From assembly GCF_900163635.1 (NCBI RefSeq), contig NZ_FUID01000023.1, positions 27,703 to 91,702 of the forward strand: a stretch of 64,000 bases of DNA, written 5' to 3'. Made by a program: the position numbers and the translations under genes. The notes beneath the pieces are model-generated. The model had not been told where the DNA came from. It searched no databases and saw only the letters and a program-made list of their open reading frames with translations. Positions within the stretch are counted from its first letter, which is position 1. The number at the start of each line of letters is the position of its first letter. The stretch comes from Leucobacter sp. 7(1). GTDB lineage: Bacteria; Actinomycetota; Actinomycetes; Actinomycetales; Microbacteriaceae. Below, piece after piece: positions 42,753-51,620 of this stretch.

Positions 42753-43800
42753 AGCCGTGCACCCCGATCCGAAGCCGGTCTCCCGCAATCCGTGCCCGGA
42801 TTCGATCTTGGTCATGTTCGCGCTGCACGCGCGCCGGCTCGGCGATCTCGAACACGCGAATATGAGATCCCGGGCCCACCCGGACCGCTCGGGCCCCGAG
42901 CTCGGTCGCACCACGCTCGTATTGCTCAGCGAGACCGAGCGCGTGACTTTCAGTGGCCGGGGCGTCGAGCTCTGAAATCAGCCCCAAGGCCGCCTCAGCA
43001 CCGATCCAGGAGAACCATGCAGGGGAAGTATCCGCGGCGTGGGGCTTCCCCGCGGGAGTCGGATGGCCACCGAACAGCCCGTCACCGCCCTCCGCGGTTT
43101 TCCAGTTCGGCGCGATGGAACCGAGTTCGGCGGCTCCTTCGGCCGTGTACAGCCACGCGGCGCCTCGTGGGGCAAGCAACCATTTGTATCCGTGTACGGC
43201 GTAAAAGTCGGGCCGGGTGCGTGCGAACCGAGGATCTAAGACTCCGAGGCTCTGTGTTCCGTTCACGAAGAGCTGGGCGCCGACGTCGTCCGCGCGATCC
43301 CGCACCGCGGCGATGTCGAGGCGTTCCCCGTCTCGTGTGGTGGTTTCGGATACTGCCACGAGCGAGATTCCGGGCTGCAGGTGCTCACAGAGCGCCTCGG
43401 TTCGGCTTTGGCCAAACCGAGGTCTGGCCCGGACAAGCGGTCGGGTCGCATCCCGCTCGGCGACGGCGACGAATGGCAGAAGCAGGCTCTGAAACTCATC
43501 GGCAGCAATCAGCGCCGCACCGGGAGCGCGGTACTGCGCAACCGTCGCTGCAGCCTCAGCCAACGAACCCAAGGTAGCGATGCGCGCGGCGGGGAGCCCC
43601 ATCCACGCTGCGAACGCGTCTCGTGCCCGCTGCGCGGCACCGTCCCAGTCCTCCCATGCAAACGTTCCTGCGCGCCACCCGTCAAGCACCGCGCGCAGGG
43701 CGGCATCGACACGGGTTGCGCTCGGCGGAGCACCGGGAGTATCAAGCCACGCCCAGGTCTCAAGCGCCGGAAACTCCGCCCGGAACTGCTCGGGAGTCAC
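42691..43800 (-). CDS. Class V aminotransferase-fold PLP enzyme (last gene of the catabolic operon)
   Basis: A 369-residue PLP enzyme of the class V family (isopenicillin-N-epimerase/kynureninase/cysteine desulfurase-like). The PLP lysine lies in DFYAVHGYKWLLAPRG, preceded by the phosphate/Asp segment FVNGTQSLGVLD; the N terminus WLDTPGAPPSATRVDAALRA fits the family. The reaction could be transamination, racemisation or a beta-gamma cleavage and cannot be fixed here. It overlaps the upstream RidA gene by four bases and ends 62 bases inside the convergent acyltransferase gene. Confidence 0.85.
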   Translation of the reverse strand: MTPEQFRAEFPALETWAWLDTPGAPPSATRVDAALRAVLDGWRAGTFAWEDWDGAAQRARDAFAAWMGLPAARIATLGSLAEAAATVAQYRAPGAALIAADEFQSLLLPFVAVAERDATRPLVRARPRFGQSRTEALCEHLQPGISLVAVSETTTRDGERLDIAAVRDRADDVGAQLFVNGTQSLGVLDPRFARTRPDFYAVHGYKWLLAPRGAAWLYTAEGAAELGSIAPNWKTAEGGDGLFGGHPTPAGKPHAADTSPAWFSWIGAEAALGLISELDAPATESHALGLAEQYERGATELGARAVRVGPGSHIRVFEIAEPARVQREHDQDRIRARIAGDRLRIGVHGFTSSEDVERALAALERGLRG

Positions 43801-44207
43801 CGTGGCACCGCGATCACAGCTTCAAGCTCGACAAGCAGTTCGGGTGCAGCGAGTTCCGCTGCTGCGAACGCCGAGTGCGCCGGGAAGTCGCCATTGGGAT
43901 ACCACCGGGCAAAGACCTCGGACCGTGCGCGGGCAAAGTCACGGAAGCTCCCGTCACCCGTGACAATCGTGAACAGCTTCACGACGTCCTGTGGTGTCGC
44001 TCCGACCTCCGCAAGAACAGCGTCGAGATTACGGAATACCTGCATGGTCTGTTCGAAGCATCCGCCCTCGACAAGAGCACCGTGTGCATCCTGCCCCACT
44101 TGCCCGGAAACAAAGACAAGCTGATGCCCATCCGGGGCAATCGTATAGTGCCGAAAGGGGCCAATTGGAGCTGCGAGAGTGCTGGGGTTGCCACCTGCAA
44201 TCGTCAT
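43797..44207 (-). CDS. RidA-like protein lacking the canonical active-site arginine
   Basis: A 136-residue Rid-superfamily protein: FVSGQVGQDAHGALVEGGCF, QVFRNLDAVLAEVG and the C-terminal LLVELEAVIAVPR are typical. Where enamine/imine deaminases have PAR(S/T), this protein has PAHSAFAAAEL, so His replaces the key Arg. Rid subgroups without that residue generally lack the classical 2-aminoacrylate deaminase activity and may act on other pathway intermediates. It lies between a dehydrogenase and a PLP enzyme gene with four-base overlaps on both sides, so a role tied to this operon is likely. Confidence 0.85.
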   Translation of the reverse strand: MTIAGGNPSTLAAPIGPFRHYTIAPDGHQLVFVSGQVGQDAHGALVEGGCFEQTMQVFRNLDAVLAEVGATPQDVVKLFTIVTGDGSFRDFARARSEVFARWYPNGDFPAHSAFAAAELAAPELLVELEAVIAVPR

Positions 44208-45211
44208 GCGAGATCATCCTTTCTGATGTGAAATATGGTCTTCCCTTGTCCGGCACCCGCCAGGCTGGCTCGCATAGCGGCAGGGGCGTCATGAAGCGGA
44301 ACAACGCCGTCAATTACTGGCCGGATCCTATGCTCAGCCACTGCGGACAGCATGTCCCGGAATTCCTCAGCGCTGCCCACCGAGGTGCCCCGGATACTGA
44401 GTTGACGAAAGAACAGTTCCCGCAGCGACAGCCCAAATTCAGCACCGGTCGTCGCCCCAAGCGTCACGAGGCGTCCGCCCGGACGCAAGACAGATAGCCC
44501 TGCGGGAACGCTATCTGCGCCGATCGTGTCGATGATGAGGTCCACGGGGCGCATCAGCCGCTCTCGGCTGATGTCGTTTGTCGCTACGGCGCGCGCCGCC
44601 CCACGAGTCAGCGCGAATTGACGTTTCGCTTCGCTGCGGCTCGTGACGGTGACTTCCGCCCCCAGCGCCACGGCCAGGTCAAGTGCGAGGAGCCCCACTC
44701 CGCTGCCAATGCCCGGAATCAACACATGCTCGCCGGCTCGCAATTCTCCCACTGTGCAGAGCGCGCGAAACGCGGTCACGGCGGCCAACCCCAGGGCCCC
44801 CCGCTCTGGGTCACTCAGGTGCGTCGGCGGCGTGTGGAGGTTCGCGGCGGGGACCACCACGTACTCGGCGAACGTGCCCGGGAGACGGCCCCCCAAGATG
44901 CTTGGATGCTCAGGGACGGGCTCTCGGGTGGGCCAGTTCACCGTGGGGTTGATGAGGACGCTGTCGCCAGGGACAAATTCCCGCACATCCGCGCCCACCG
45001 CGGCCACGCTCCCGGCACCGTCGGCCCCGAGGATCAGGGCCGACGGGGAAGTCTCCCGACGCAGCGCCGTGAACAACTCGTGGCGATTGAGGCCGGCGTA
45101 CTCCACTGCAACGAGCACCTCCCCAGCGCCGACGCTGGGGACGGGTACCTCCGAGACTCGAATACCGTCGAGTCCTGCGTCGTGCGCATGTACAACGGCT
45201 CGCATGGTCAT
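44204..45211 (-). CDS. Medium-chain dehydrogenase/quinone oxidoreductase-type enzyme
   Basis: A 335-residue MDR-superfamily oxidoreductase. The N-terminal GroES-like domain shows VLVAVEYAGLNRHELFT and LGADGAGSVAAVGADV; the nucleotide fold is HVLIPGIGSGVGLLALDLAV, with VTSRSEAKRQFA. Structural zinc cysteines are absent, which points to the zinc-free NAD(P)H:quinone/enone reductase branch. It should reduce an enone, quinone or ketone intermediate of the operon's pathway. AGGAGG stands six bases before ATG 45211. It overlaps the RidA gene by four bases. Confidence 0.87.
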   Translation of the reverse strand: MTMRAVVHAHDAGLDGIRVSEVPVPSVGAGEVLVAVEYAGLNRHELFTALRRETSPSALILGADGAGSVAAVGADVREFVPGDSVLINPTVNWPTREPVPEHPSILGGRLPGTFAEYVVVPAANLHTPPTHLSDPERGALGLAAVTAFRALCTVGELRAGEHVLIPGIGSGVGLLALDLAVALGAEVTVTSRSEAKRQFALTRGAARAVATNDISRERLMRPVDLIIDTIGADSVPAGLSVLRPGGRLVTLGATTGAEFGLSLRELFFRQLSIRGTSVGSAEEFRDMLSAVAEHRIRPVIDGVVPLHDAPAAMRASLAGAGQGKTIFHIRKDDLA

Positions 45212-45254
45212 GTACGTCCTCCTCTGTCAGTCACGGTGGGATCCGGCCGTGAAT

Positions 45255-46592
45255 TCATCCGGCAGTGACCCGGATCGCGCCGGTTCGTAGCTCAGCATTG
45301 CGTGTCTCCGGGGTGAACAGGGCTGCGATCAAGCTCACCAGGGCACCGAACATGAGGTACCACGACGGAGACCAGCTCGATCCTGTGGTCGTCACGAGCG
45401 CCTGTGCGAAGAGCGGGCCCAGCCCGCCAAACAGCACGACTCCGAGGTTGTAGCCGACAGCGAGCCCACTGTAGCGCTGCGCAGTCGGGAAGAGCTCCGC
45501 GAAAAGCGCGGGCTGGGCGGCGAGCATCATCGCGTCTCCCACCAGGATCAAGCCGATACCCACAATCGCAAGGATGAGGTTGCCTGTATGGAGCAGCACA
45601 AACCCGATCGGGGTACCCACCAGCACGAGCACGGCACCCAAGAGAATAAAGGGGCGGCGTCCCAGTCGGTCGCAGGCCTTCGCAAAAGAGAGCACGAGGA
45701 TTGTCAGCACGAGCATGGAGATCAGACCGATCATGCGTGCGGCGGAGTCTTCGAAGCCAAGGTACCCGTTGAAGAATGTCGGACCCCACACGAGCAACAC
45801 GTAGGTGCACATCGTAGGCGAAGCAACCAGACCAGCGACCAGGATGACCGAACGCCAGTGCTCACGGAGTACCCGAGCGAGCGGTGAACGCTTGGAGCGT
45901 TCGGTCCGCGCTTCCTCGGCGCGGGCCTCAGTGAACTCCTGCGGATCCGCAAGCTTCAACCGCATGTAGAGCCCGATCATGCCGAGCGGCAGCGCGACCA
46001 GGAACGGAATTCGCCAGCCCCAGGCATGCAGCGACTCTGTGGTCATCGAGGACGTGATGATCAGCGAAGTCACGGCCGCGACAAACATCCCCAGGACAAT
46101 GGTGATCGTCTGGAAGCTGCCATACCACGCACGCTTGCCCGCAGGGGCGGTTTCAATGATGTAGGTGACCGCCCCCATCCACTCCCCGCCGGCGGAAATG
46201 CCTTGCACGAGTCGCAGGAGGAAAATCAGGATCGGTGCGAGAACTCCAATACTCGCGTAGGGCGGCACGAGGCCCATGAGCGCGGTCGCGACCGAGATCA
46301 TGATGATGATCGCGGAGAGCGCTGTCTTGCGCCCGAGTTTGTCGCCGACAACCCCAAACAGCAATCCACCGAGCGGCCGAATGATGAAGCTGATGCCGAA
46401 GACGAGGAACGTTGTCAGCATGGCAACGGCCGGGTCCTCCTGGGGGAAGAAGAGCGTGGCAAACACTGCGGCGAAGTAGCCGTAGAGCACGAACTCGTAC
46501 CACTCCAGGAAGTTTCCGATGCACGCCGCGACGATGGCTCGCATCTGCGATGAGGTGAGCCTACTCGGGGTCGAGGTGTCTATTGCGGTCAT
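45255..46592 (-). CDS. MFS transporter, metabolite:H+ symporter (MHS) type
   Basis: A 445-residue transporter with about twelve hydrophobic segments. The N terminus IGNFLEWYEFVLYGYFAAVF is the hallmark of the MHS family (ShiA, ProP, KgtP relatives), followed by RPLGGLLFGVVGDKLGRKTA and, in the second half, CDRLGRRPFILLG. These symporters bring in carboxylates, betaines or aromatic acids with protons. It is the likely uptake system for the substrate degraded by this operon. Its start overlaps the acetoacetate decarboxylase-family gene by four bases. Confidence 0.9.
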   Translation of the reverse strand: MTAIDTSTPSRLTSSQMRAIVAACIGNFLEWYEFVLYGYFAAVFATLFFPQEDPAVAMLTTFLVFGISFIIRPLGGLLFGVVGDKLGRKTALSAIIIMISVATALMGLVPPYASIGVLAPILIFLLRLVQGISAGGEWMGAVTYIIETAPAGKRAWYGSFQTITIVLGMFVAAVTSLIITSSMTTESLHAWGWRIPFLVALPLGMIGLYMRLKLADPQEFTEARAEEARTERSKRSPLARVLREHWRSVILVAGLVASPTMCTYVLLVWGPTFFNGYLGFEDSAARMIGLISMLVLTILVLSFAKACDRLGRRPFILLGAVLVLVGTPIGFVLLHTGNLILAIVGIGLILVGDAMMLAAQPALFAELFPTAQRYSGLAVGYNLGVVLFGGLGPLFAQALVTTTGSSWSPSWYLMFGALVSLIAALFTPETRNAELRTGAIRVTAG

Positions 46593-47434
46593 AAGTGAGC
46601 TCCTTTGCTCGGTGTTATGTGGGGTGTACTGGGACCCTTCGGGTGCCAGCTCGGTGAGCCGACTGGCTCGGGCGGGGAAACGTCGGCGAGGTACCGGCCG
46701 TAGGCAATATCGAGCGTGGCGAAGCCGTAGCGCACGTGGGCAGTGCCGGTCGGGGCGAAGTGATGGAGCGGGTCAACCTCGCTCACGCCCCAGTTGAATT
46801 CCGCGATCCCCTCACGTACCGGTTCGGAGGCCTGCATTGCCCACGGAATCTCAACGAGTTTGCACACGTCATAGCCAGTCCCCTCCGCGCTCGGGATCGC
46901 TTTCACGGTGAAGTGCCGGTCGAACCAGGCAGGTGCAGGAGTGGCGCTGGGCTCTCGGTCTTCGCCGCGCAGCGCGGTATGGCCGGACACCAGCGTTTCA
47001 TCGAGGGCCGAGATTATGTGGAACTGTAGGTCACCCTCGGTCTCATCGAGACGCACACTGCGCGCCTGCTTCTTCGGAAGCCCGAAGAGCTCACGACCCA
47101 GGATCCCGTGGTTCAGGCCTTCGACGAACGTCTCGATCGCGTATGCGCCGTCGGCCCCACCGCCGTATCCTGCGCAGCGCAGCGAGACGCCGCCCTGGAG
47201 GTAGTCAGGTCGACGTTCGATCCCGGAGGCGGATCGAAACTCAGCGCCAATGAACTCCGCGATCCACAAGCCAGCGGTGGGATGCTCGGGGACGTTGAGC
47301 CCCGCGGGCAGACATCGAGCGGTGATCTCGGCACTCACGGGAATCTCCACGGTGGCCCAACGTACCTTGACGCGTTCGGCACCCGGTGCGAAAAGTGGCG
47401 CGAACACCGGCATCGAAATCGGTGCGTCAGTCAT
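46589..47434 (-). CDS. Acetoacetate decarboxylase-family protein
   Basis: A 281-residue protein of the acetoacetate decarboxylase (ADC) family. The paired lysines of the active site are conserved in GRELFGLPKKQARSVRL (compare GFPKK in the clostridial enzyme, where the first Lys forms the Schiff base), after the arginine/glutamate-containing segment AYAIETFVEGLNHGILGREL. Family members decarboxylate beta-keto acids or act as aldolase-dehydratases on related compounds. Four-base overlaps bind it to the E1 beta gene upstream and the transporter downstream. This role points to a beta-keto acid intermediate in the pathway. Confidence 0.85.
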   Translation of the reverse strand: MTDAPISMPVFAPLFAPGAERVKVRWATVEIPVSAEITARCLPAGLNVPEHPTAGLWIAEFIGAEFRSASGIERRPDYLQGGVSLRCAGYGGGADGAYAIETFVEGLNHGILGRELFGLPKKQARSVRLDETEGDLQFHIISALDETLVSGHTALRGEDREPSATPAPAWFDRHFTVKAIPSAEGTGYDVCKLVEIPWAMQASEPVREGIAEFNWGVSEVDPLHHFAPTGTAHVRYGFATLDIAYGRYLADVSPPEPVGSPSWHPKGPSTPHITPSKGAHL

Positions 47435-48462
47435 CTCGGACTCACCGCCAATGCGTCGACGCGGCCGGTCGGCACGTCATGCGCCGCACGCCGCAGCGCA
47501 CCGAGGATCTCGTCCTCATCGGGCAATACCTGCGCCGCGAGGTGCACGGCGGCGGGAATCCGCGTTTCGCGTGCACCGATCCGCACCGGGGGCGACGACA
47601 GTGGTACCCCGCTCTCCACGACACGCGCAACGATCTCCGCGCCAACTCCTCCCGTAGTGTGCGCCTCATGGACAACAACCAAGCGGCCTGTGCGTTGGAC
47701 GCTCGCCAGAATGGAGTCGAGGTCGAGCGGTCGGATCCACCGCGCATCGATAACCTCCGCGCTCACGCCTTCCCCTGCAGCGCGTTCCGCAGCAGCAAGC
47801 ACTCGGTGCTGCATGGCCCCCCAGGTCACGACGGTCACATGCGATCCAGACCGGCGAATCTGGGAACCACCCACCGGCGCGATCTCGCCGCCAAGCCGAA
47901 CCTGCTGCTTTCCTGCGTGGTACAGCGCCCGGTTTTCGATGACCACGGTGGGGTCGTCGCTCCAGATCGAACTCAACAGGAGATCGTAGGCGTCCTGATG
48001 GGTCGTTGGCATGCAAACTTGCAGCCCAGGAATATGCGCAAAGAGGGCTTCAAGTGACTGCGAGTGCTGCGCACACGCACCGGGCGCATTCCCCTGCTGC
48101 GTGCGAATCGTGAGGGGAGCGCTAAGCGCCCCTCGTGAAATATATCGGACGTTCGCGGCCTGGTTCACGATCTGGTCGAACGCCACCAGTGCAAAATCTG
48201 CCCACATGATCTCTGCGATGGGACGGCGACCGAACATCGCCGAACCAACAGCGCTTCCGAGGATCGCGGCTTCAGAGATCGGGGTGTCGAACACTCGCTC
48301 GCCGAATCGTTTGCGAAGCCCCTTGGTCACTCCGAAGACGCCCCCGGGGATCGCAACGTCTTCCCCGAACAGGAGGGTCTCCTCACGCTCGTCCAGGGCT
48401 CGCGCGAGCGCCGCGTTGACACACTCAGCGTACGAAAGAGTTTTCTCGATGATCTCAGGCAT
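47431..48462 (-). CDS. 2-oxoacid dehydrogenase-type E1 component, beta subunit
   Basis: A 343-residue transketolase-like pyrimidine-binding subunit of the AcoB/PdhB/BkdB type: LLFGEDVAIPGGVFGVTKGL, RVFDTPISEAAILGSAVGSA with the thiamine-activating glutamate, IMWADFALVAFDQIVNQAA and VVHEAHTTGGVGAEIVARV. Start ATG 48462 has GGAG upstream within the alpha gene; an upstream open frame to 48639 is antisense-like noise. It overlaps the alpha gene by eight bases. No E2 or E3 gene accompanies the pair, so it either borrows them or works alone as a decarboxylase or carboligase. Confidence 0.9.
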   Translation of the reverse strand: MPEIIEKTLSYAECVNAALARALDEREETLLFGEDVAIPGGVFGVTKGLRKRFGERVFDTPISEAAILGSAVGSAMFGRRPIAEIMWADFALVAFDQIVNQAANVRYISRGALSAPLTIRTQQGNAPGACAQHSQSLEALFAHIPGLQVCMPTTHQDAYDLLLSSIWSDDPTVVIENRALYHAGKQQVRLGGEIAPVGGSQIRRSGSHVTVVTWGAMQHRVLAAAERAAGEGVSAEVIDARWIRPLDLDSILASVQRTGRLVVVHEAHTTGGVGAEIVARVVESGVPLSSPPVRIGARETRIPAAVHLAAQVLPDEDEILGALRRAAHDVPTGRVDALAVSPR

Positions 48463-49411
48463 AGACGTGCTCCAAAACAGTGGCAGGATCGGTAAGGGGG
48501 GCGGCGAGCGCCGCCGCCGCCGCGTGTTCGACCTCGGCGGACACACGCAGCCTGAGCTGCGCGAGCGCCTCCGCATCGATTCCCGCAGCGTGCGCGACCC
48601 GTTCTGCACGCACGATGGGCTCCACCTCGAGCGCGGCATCGATCTCTCCCGCGGGCCGGTACTGCTGAGCGTCGCCGATGTAGTGCCCGACCAGGCGCTG
48701 CGTCATTGCTTCGATGAGCACTGGCCCGGCCCCGCTACGGCAGCGCTCCACGGCCCCGGCAACTGCACGATGCACGGCCTCCGGATCGTTCCCGTCGATA
48801 CGTTCACCGGCCATCCCGTAGGCGCTCGCGCGACGATAGAACTGGTCTGAACGCACAACCTGCGCCGTGGGGGTGAGTTCTGAGTAGGTGTTGTTCTCCA
48901 CCAGGAAGATGACGGGCAGCCGCATTGCAGAAGCGAAGTTCATCGCTTCGTGCACCGCTCCTTGGTTCATAGCGCCCTCGCCAAATGCGGCAAGAGCAAC
49001 CCGTCCACTGCCGTCGAATCGGCCCGCGAGGGCGGCACCGCATGCGATCGGTGCGCCCGCACCCACGATCGAGTTCTCCCCGTACATGCCATATTCGGGC
49101 GCGGTGAAATACGCCGAGCCGCCGCGGCCGCCGCTGATGCCGGTACCCCGGCCAAGCAGCTCTGCGATCACCGCTTCCGGCGGGACGCCACAACTGATCG
49201 CCCAGCCGTGACCGCGATAGGTGGGAAACACCGCGTCACGCGTGAGATCCAGGGCGCTGACCGCGCCAGCGTAGATTGCTTCCTGGCCGTTGCAGAGATG
49301 CACGGACCCGACGATCTCGCCACGGTTGCGTAATTCGGCAATCATCTCCTCGGTGAATCTAATGCGATGCATCGTCTCGATCGCTACAAGAAGCGCGTCT
49401 GTGCCGGTCAT
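48455..49411 (-). CDS. 2-oxoacid/acetoin dehydrogenase-type E1 component, alpha subunit
   Basis: A 318-residue thiamine-diphosphate-binding subunit of the AcoA/PdhA type. Cofactor and substrate motifs are SVHLCNGQEAIYAGAVSALD, FPTYRGHGWAISCG, GGRGGSAYFTAPEYG (GRGGS instead of the usual GKGGS) and the ThDP motif AAFGEGAMNQGAVHEAMNFA, ending VIFLVENN. With the beta subunit it would decarboxylate a 2-oxoacid or cleave/form an acyloin. Its length is closest to acetoin-type E1 alpha. It overlaps the IclR gene by four bases. Confidence 0.9.
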   Translation of the reverse strand: MTGTDALLVAIETMHRIRFTEEMIAELRNRGEIVGSVHLCNGQEAIYAGAVSALDLTRDAVFPTYRGHGWAISCGVPPEAVIAELLGRGTGISGGRGGSAYFTAPEYGMYGENSIVGAGAPIACGAALAGRFDGSGRVALAAFGEGAMNQGAVHEAMNFASAMRLPVIFLVENNTYSELTPTAQVVRSDQFYRRASAYGMAGERIDGNDPEAVHRAVAGAVERCRSGAGPVLIEAMTQRLVGHYIGDAQQYRPAGEIDAALEVEPIVRAERVAHAAGIDAEALAQLRLRVSAEVEHAAAAALAAPLTDPATVLEHVYA

Positions 49412-50241
49412 GCGAGGTTCCTTTCTCGAGAGGGGTCGGGTTGGGTGAGCCGCGCGCGGGGGCTTTGCAGTTTGCCCGCGGCGAGCAGTGACGTTGCCAG
49501 GCGTGCGGCTTCACGGACCGCGTCAATCAGCTCGGTTCGTTTCCGCCGGAACCGCTCGGCGGGGGCGGACACTGTGAAAGATCCCGCCGGCTCACCGTCG
49601 GGGAGGAAGTAGGCGGCAGATACGCACTGCATCCCTTCAACAAATTCCTCTGCGTCGATGGAGTAGCCCTGCGCTCTGATCCTGGCGAGCTCCACTTGCA
49701 GCTCGTCCACATCCGTCACAGTGTGCGGTGTCAGCTGCCGCAGGTGAATGCCCGCAAACAACGTGTCCACTTGTTCGGATGGGAGATGCGCGAGGATCGC
49801 TTTACAGGACGCACGGGCGTGCATATCTCCGGTGTATCCAACTTCCAACCCGCCCACGCTGAGTGTGTGATTACTGGTGAGGAAGTGGCGCAGGATCACT
49901 GCACCGCCCCGCCATTCCGCGACGAACGCGGTCTCCTCTGTACCGTTAAAGAGGCGAGTCAGAATTACCGCGAGTTCCGGGGCGATCTCGGAGTGGCGCT
50001 GCAATCCTCGCCCAAGCGGGAAACCGTGCGGCCCGAGTTCATAGCTTCCCCCGGACCGGCGCACGACGTATTCGTCTGCTTCAAGCGTGCGCAGCACGTG
50101 GTAGCAGACGCCATTCGAGATTCCGAACTCCGCAGCGATCTGCTTCGCGGTCACTGGCCCAACGGTTGCGACATACTCAAATATCGCCATCCCTCGACTC
50201 AGAGTGGTGAGGACCTCACTCTTGTCATGCTGCGCGCTCAT
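49408..50241 (-). CDS. IclR-family regulator of the catabolic operon
   Basis: A 277-residue IclR-type regulator: N-terminal winged helix (LSRGMAIFEYVATVGPVTAK, QIAAEFGISNGVCYHVLRTL) and C-terminal GAF-like effector domain (GYTGDMHARASCKAILAHLP, CVSAAYFLPDGEPAGSFTVS). It is second in the operon, coupled by four-base overlaps to the M20 gene upstream and E1 alpha downstream, so it regulates its own transcript. A TTTCG-N6-CGAAA palindrome in the divergent promoter region (51554-51569) is a candidate binding site. The effector is probably the pathway substrate or an intermediate. Confidence 0.9.
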   Translation of the reverse strand: MSAQHDKSEVLTTLSRGMAIFEYVATVGPVTAKQIAAEFGISNGVCYHVLRTLEADEYVVRRSGGSYELGPHGFPLGRGLQRHSEIAPELAVILTRLFNGTEETAFVAEWRGGAVILRHFLTSNHTLSVGGLEVGYTGDMHARASCKAILAHLPSEQVDTLFAGIHLRQLTPHTVTDVDELQVELARIRAQGYSIDAEEFVEGMQCVSAAYFLPDGEPAGSFTVSAPAERFRRKRTELIDAVREAARLATSLLAAGKLQSPRARLTQPDPSRERNLA

Positions 50242-51479
50242 GAGAGGCTCACGAGTGTCTGCACAATTGTGCGTGTCGCCAGGAGTACATCTGCTTCGGA
50301 GATTGATTCCTCGACAGTGTGGGCGAGTGCCGCGTCGCCCGGACCAAAAACAATGGTGACTGCCCCAGCCTGCGCGTACTGCCCGGCATCGTTTCCGGCG
50401 GTAAAGCCGCCGAACTCTGGTGAGCCCTGCGCCATGACCAACGCGTCCCGCAGCGCCACGACAAGGGATTCATTCTCCTCGGTGTCCCACCCTGGGTACG
50501 GTTCGCCCTGCCACTCAAGTTCGTGTGGCATCTCGGTCTCGAACGGATCCGCGACGACGGCGGCACGGAGCGCGGCAGCAAATTCCGCACGAGCGTGATC
50601 AGGATCTTCCCCCGGCCGAAGCCCGATGCGGCCAGTCAGCGTCGCAACATCAGGGACCGCCGCCCGATAGGTCCCGGCTTCGAGCATGCCAATGGTGAAC
50701 GGAATTCCTGTGGGGACATCTGCGAATCGGGGATGGGCGAATGCAGCGGAGCGCCGAGCCGCCGTCTGGATCAAGGCGTCGCGCAACACAAGCAGGCGCG
50801 CGAGCGCGTCTACACCTCGCCACGGTGCCGACGAGTGCGCAGCACGGCCGCGCGCCGTCACTCGGAAGAACTGCAGTCCTGTGCAGGCGGTGATGATCGT
50901 GTTGTTTGTGGGTTCGAGAATAATGGCTGCGTCGGGTGCCCGTTCTGTAGCGAGGGCCAGGCGCGTGCCCACGCCGGTCGTCTCCTCTCCGATCACCAAA
51001 TGGATCACCGGCACCATCGGCAATACGACTTCACTGTTTCGCAGGGTGTCCAGGGCGATGAGCGCCGCGGCAATGCCGCCCTTCATGTCAACGGTGCCGC
51101 GCCCGAATACGCGACCGCCCGCTCGCGCTCCGCTAAACGGGACGGTCGCCCACAGTTCTTCCCGTCCTGTGGGGACCACATCGATGTGCCCGTTCAGCAC
51201 AAGGACCGGTGTGCCCGGTCCAGGTCGTCCAAACGGGTATCCGATCAGGTTTGCGCGATCGCCGACGGTCTCCTCGCCAGACGCAAACACTGTTCCGTCC
51301 AGGGGCTGCAGTTCAAGCTCCCACCCGTGGCGGATCATCCATTCTGCGTACCAGTCCGCAATTGCCCGTTCCGACCCCGTCACGCTCGGGATTCGAACGG
51401 TCGTGCTGAGTAGCTCTGCGAGCTCTTCCGCCCGGGAGGCGATCGCGTCGTCGAGATCACCCTGTGGTGTGTGTGGCAT
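50238..51479 (-). CDS. M20 family ArgE/DapE-type deacylase
   Basis: A 413-residue zinc amidohydrolase. Metal ligands and the catalytic base are visible: LVLNGHIDVVPTG (His, Asp), FGRGTVDMKGGIAAALIAL (Asp), LVIGEETTGVG (two Glu), IILEPTNN and the C-terminal GPGDAALAHTVEESIS (His). The dimerisation domain is present, with AAHSSAPWRGVDALARL. It removes an acyl or carbamoyl group from an amino compound and is the first gene of the leftward catabolic operon, which suggests that the imported substrate is N-acylated. Confidence 0.9.
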   Translation of the reverse strand: MPHTPQGDLDDAIASRAEELAELLSTTVRIPSVTGSERAIADWYAEWMIRHGWELELQPLDGTVFASGEETVGDRANLIGYPFGRPGPGTPVLVLNGHIDVVPTGREELWATVPFSGARAGGRVFGRGTVDMKGGIAAALIALDTLRNSEVVLPMVPVIHLVIGEETTGVGTRLALATERAPDAAIILEPTNNTIITACTGLQFFRVTARGRAAHSSAPWRGVDALARLLVLRDALIQTAARRSAAFAHPRFADVPTGIPFTIGMLEAGTYRAAVPDVATLTGRIGLRPGEDPDHARAEFAAALRAAVVADPFETEMPHELEWQGEPYPGWDTEENESLVVALRDALVMAQGSPEFGGFTAGNDAGQYAQAGAVTIVFGPGDAALAHTVEESISEADVLLATRTIVQTLVSLS

Positions 51480-51553
51480 CGTTGGCCGCCCTTCTGCATT
51501 CCTCGCCCATCATCGGGCCGGTGCTCACTTCTGTTCGACTCTCTGAAGTGAGA

Positions 51554-51569
51554 TTTCGATTATCCGAAA
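51554..51569. promoter_or_regulatory. Palindrome TTTCG-N6-CGAAA in the divergent promoter of the catabolic island
   Basis: A 5-6-5 perfect palindrome, in the only intergenic gap shared by the M20-led operon and the aminotransferase-SDR pair. It is AT-rich in its surroundings. A site for the operon's IclR-family regulator is the best guess. Confidence 0.45.
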
Positions 51570-51608
51570 AAATGACCATTCCGCGGGCTGAATGTGTGAG
51601 TTGCCTCG

Positions 51609-51614
51609 TAGCGT
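51609..51614 (+). promoter_or_regulatory. -10 box TAGCGT of the leaderless class III aminotransferase gene
   Basis: TAGCGT ends six bases before ATG 51621. Confidence 0.5.
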
Positions 51615-51620
51615 GTGCGC

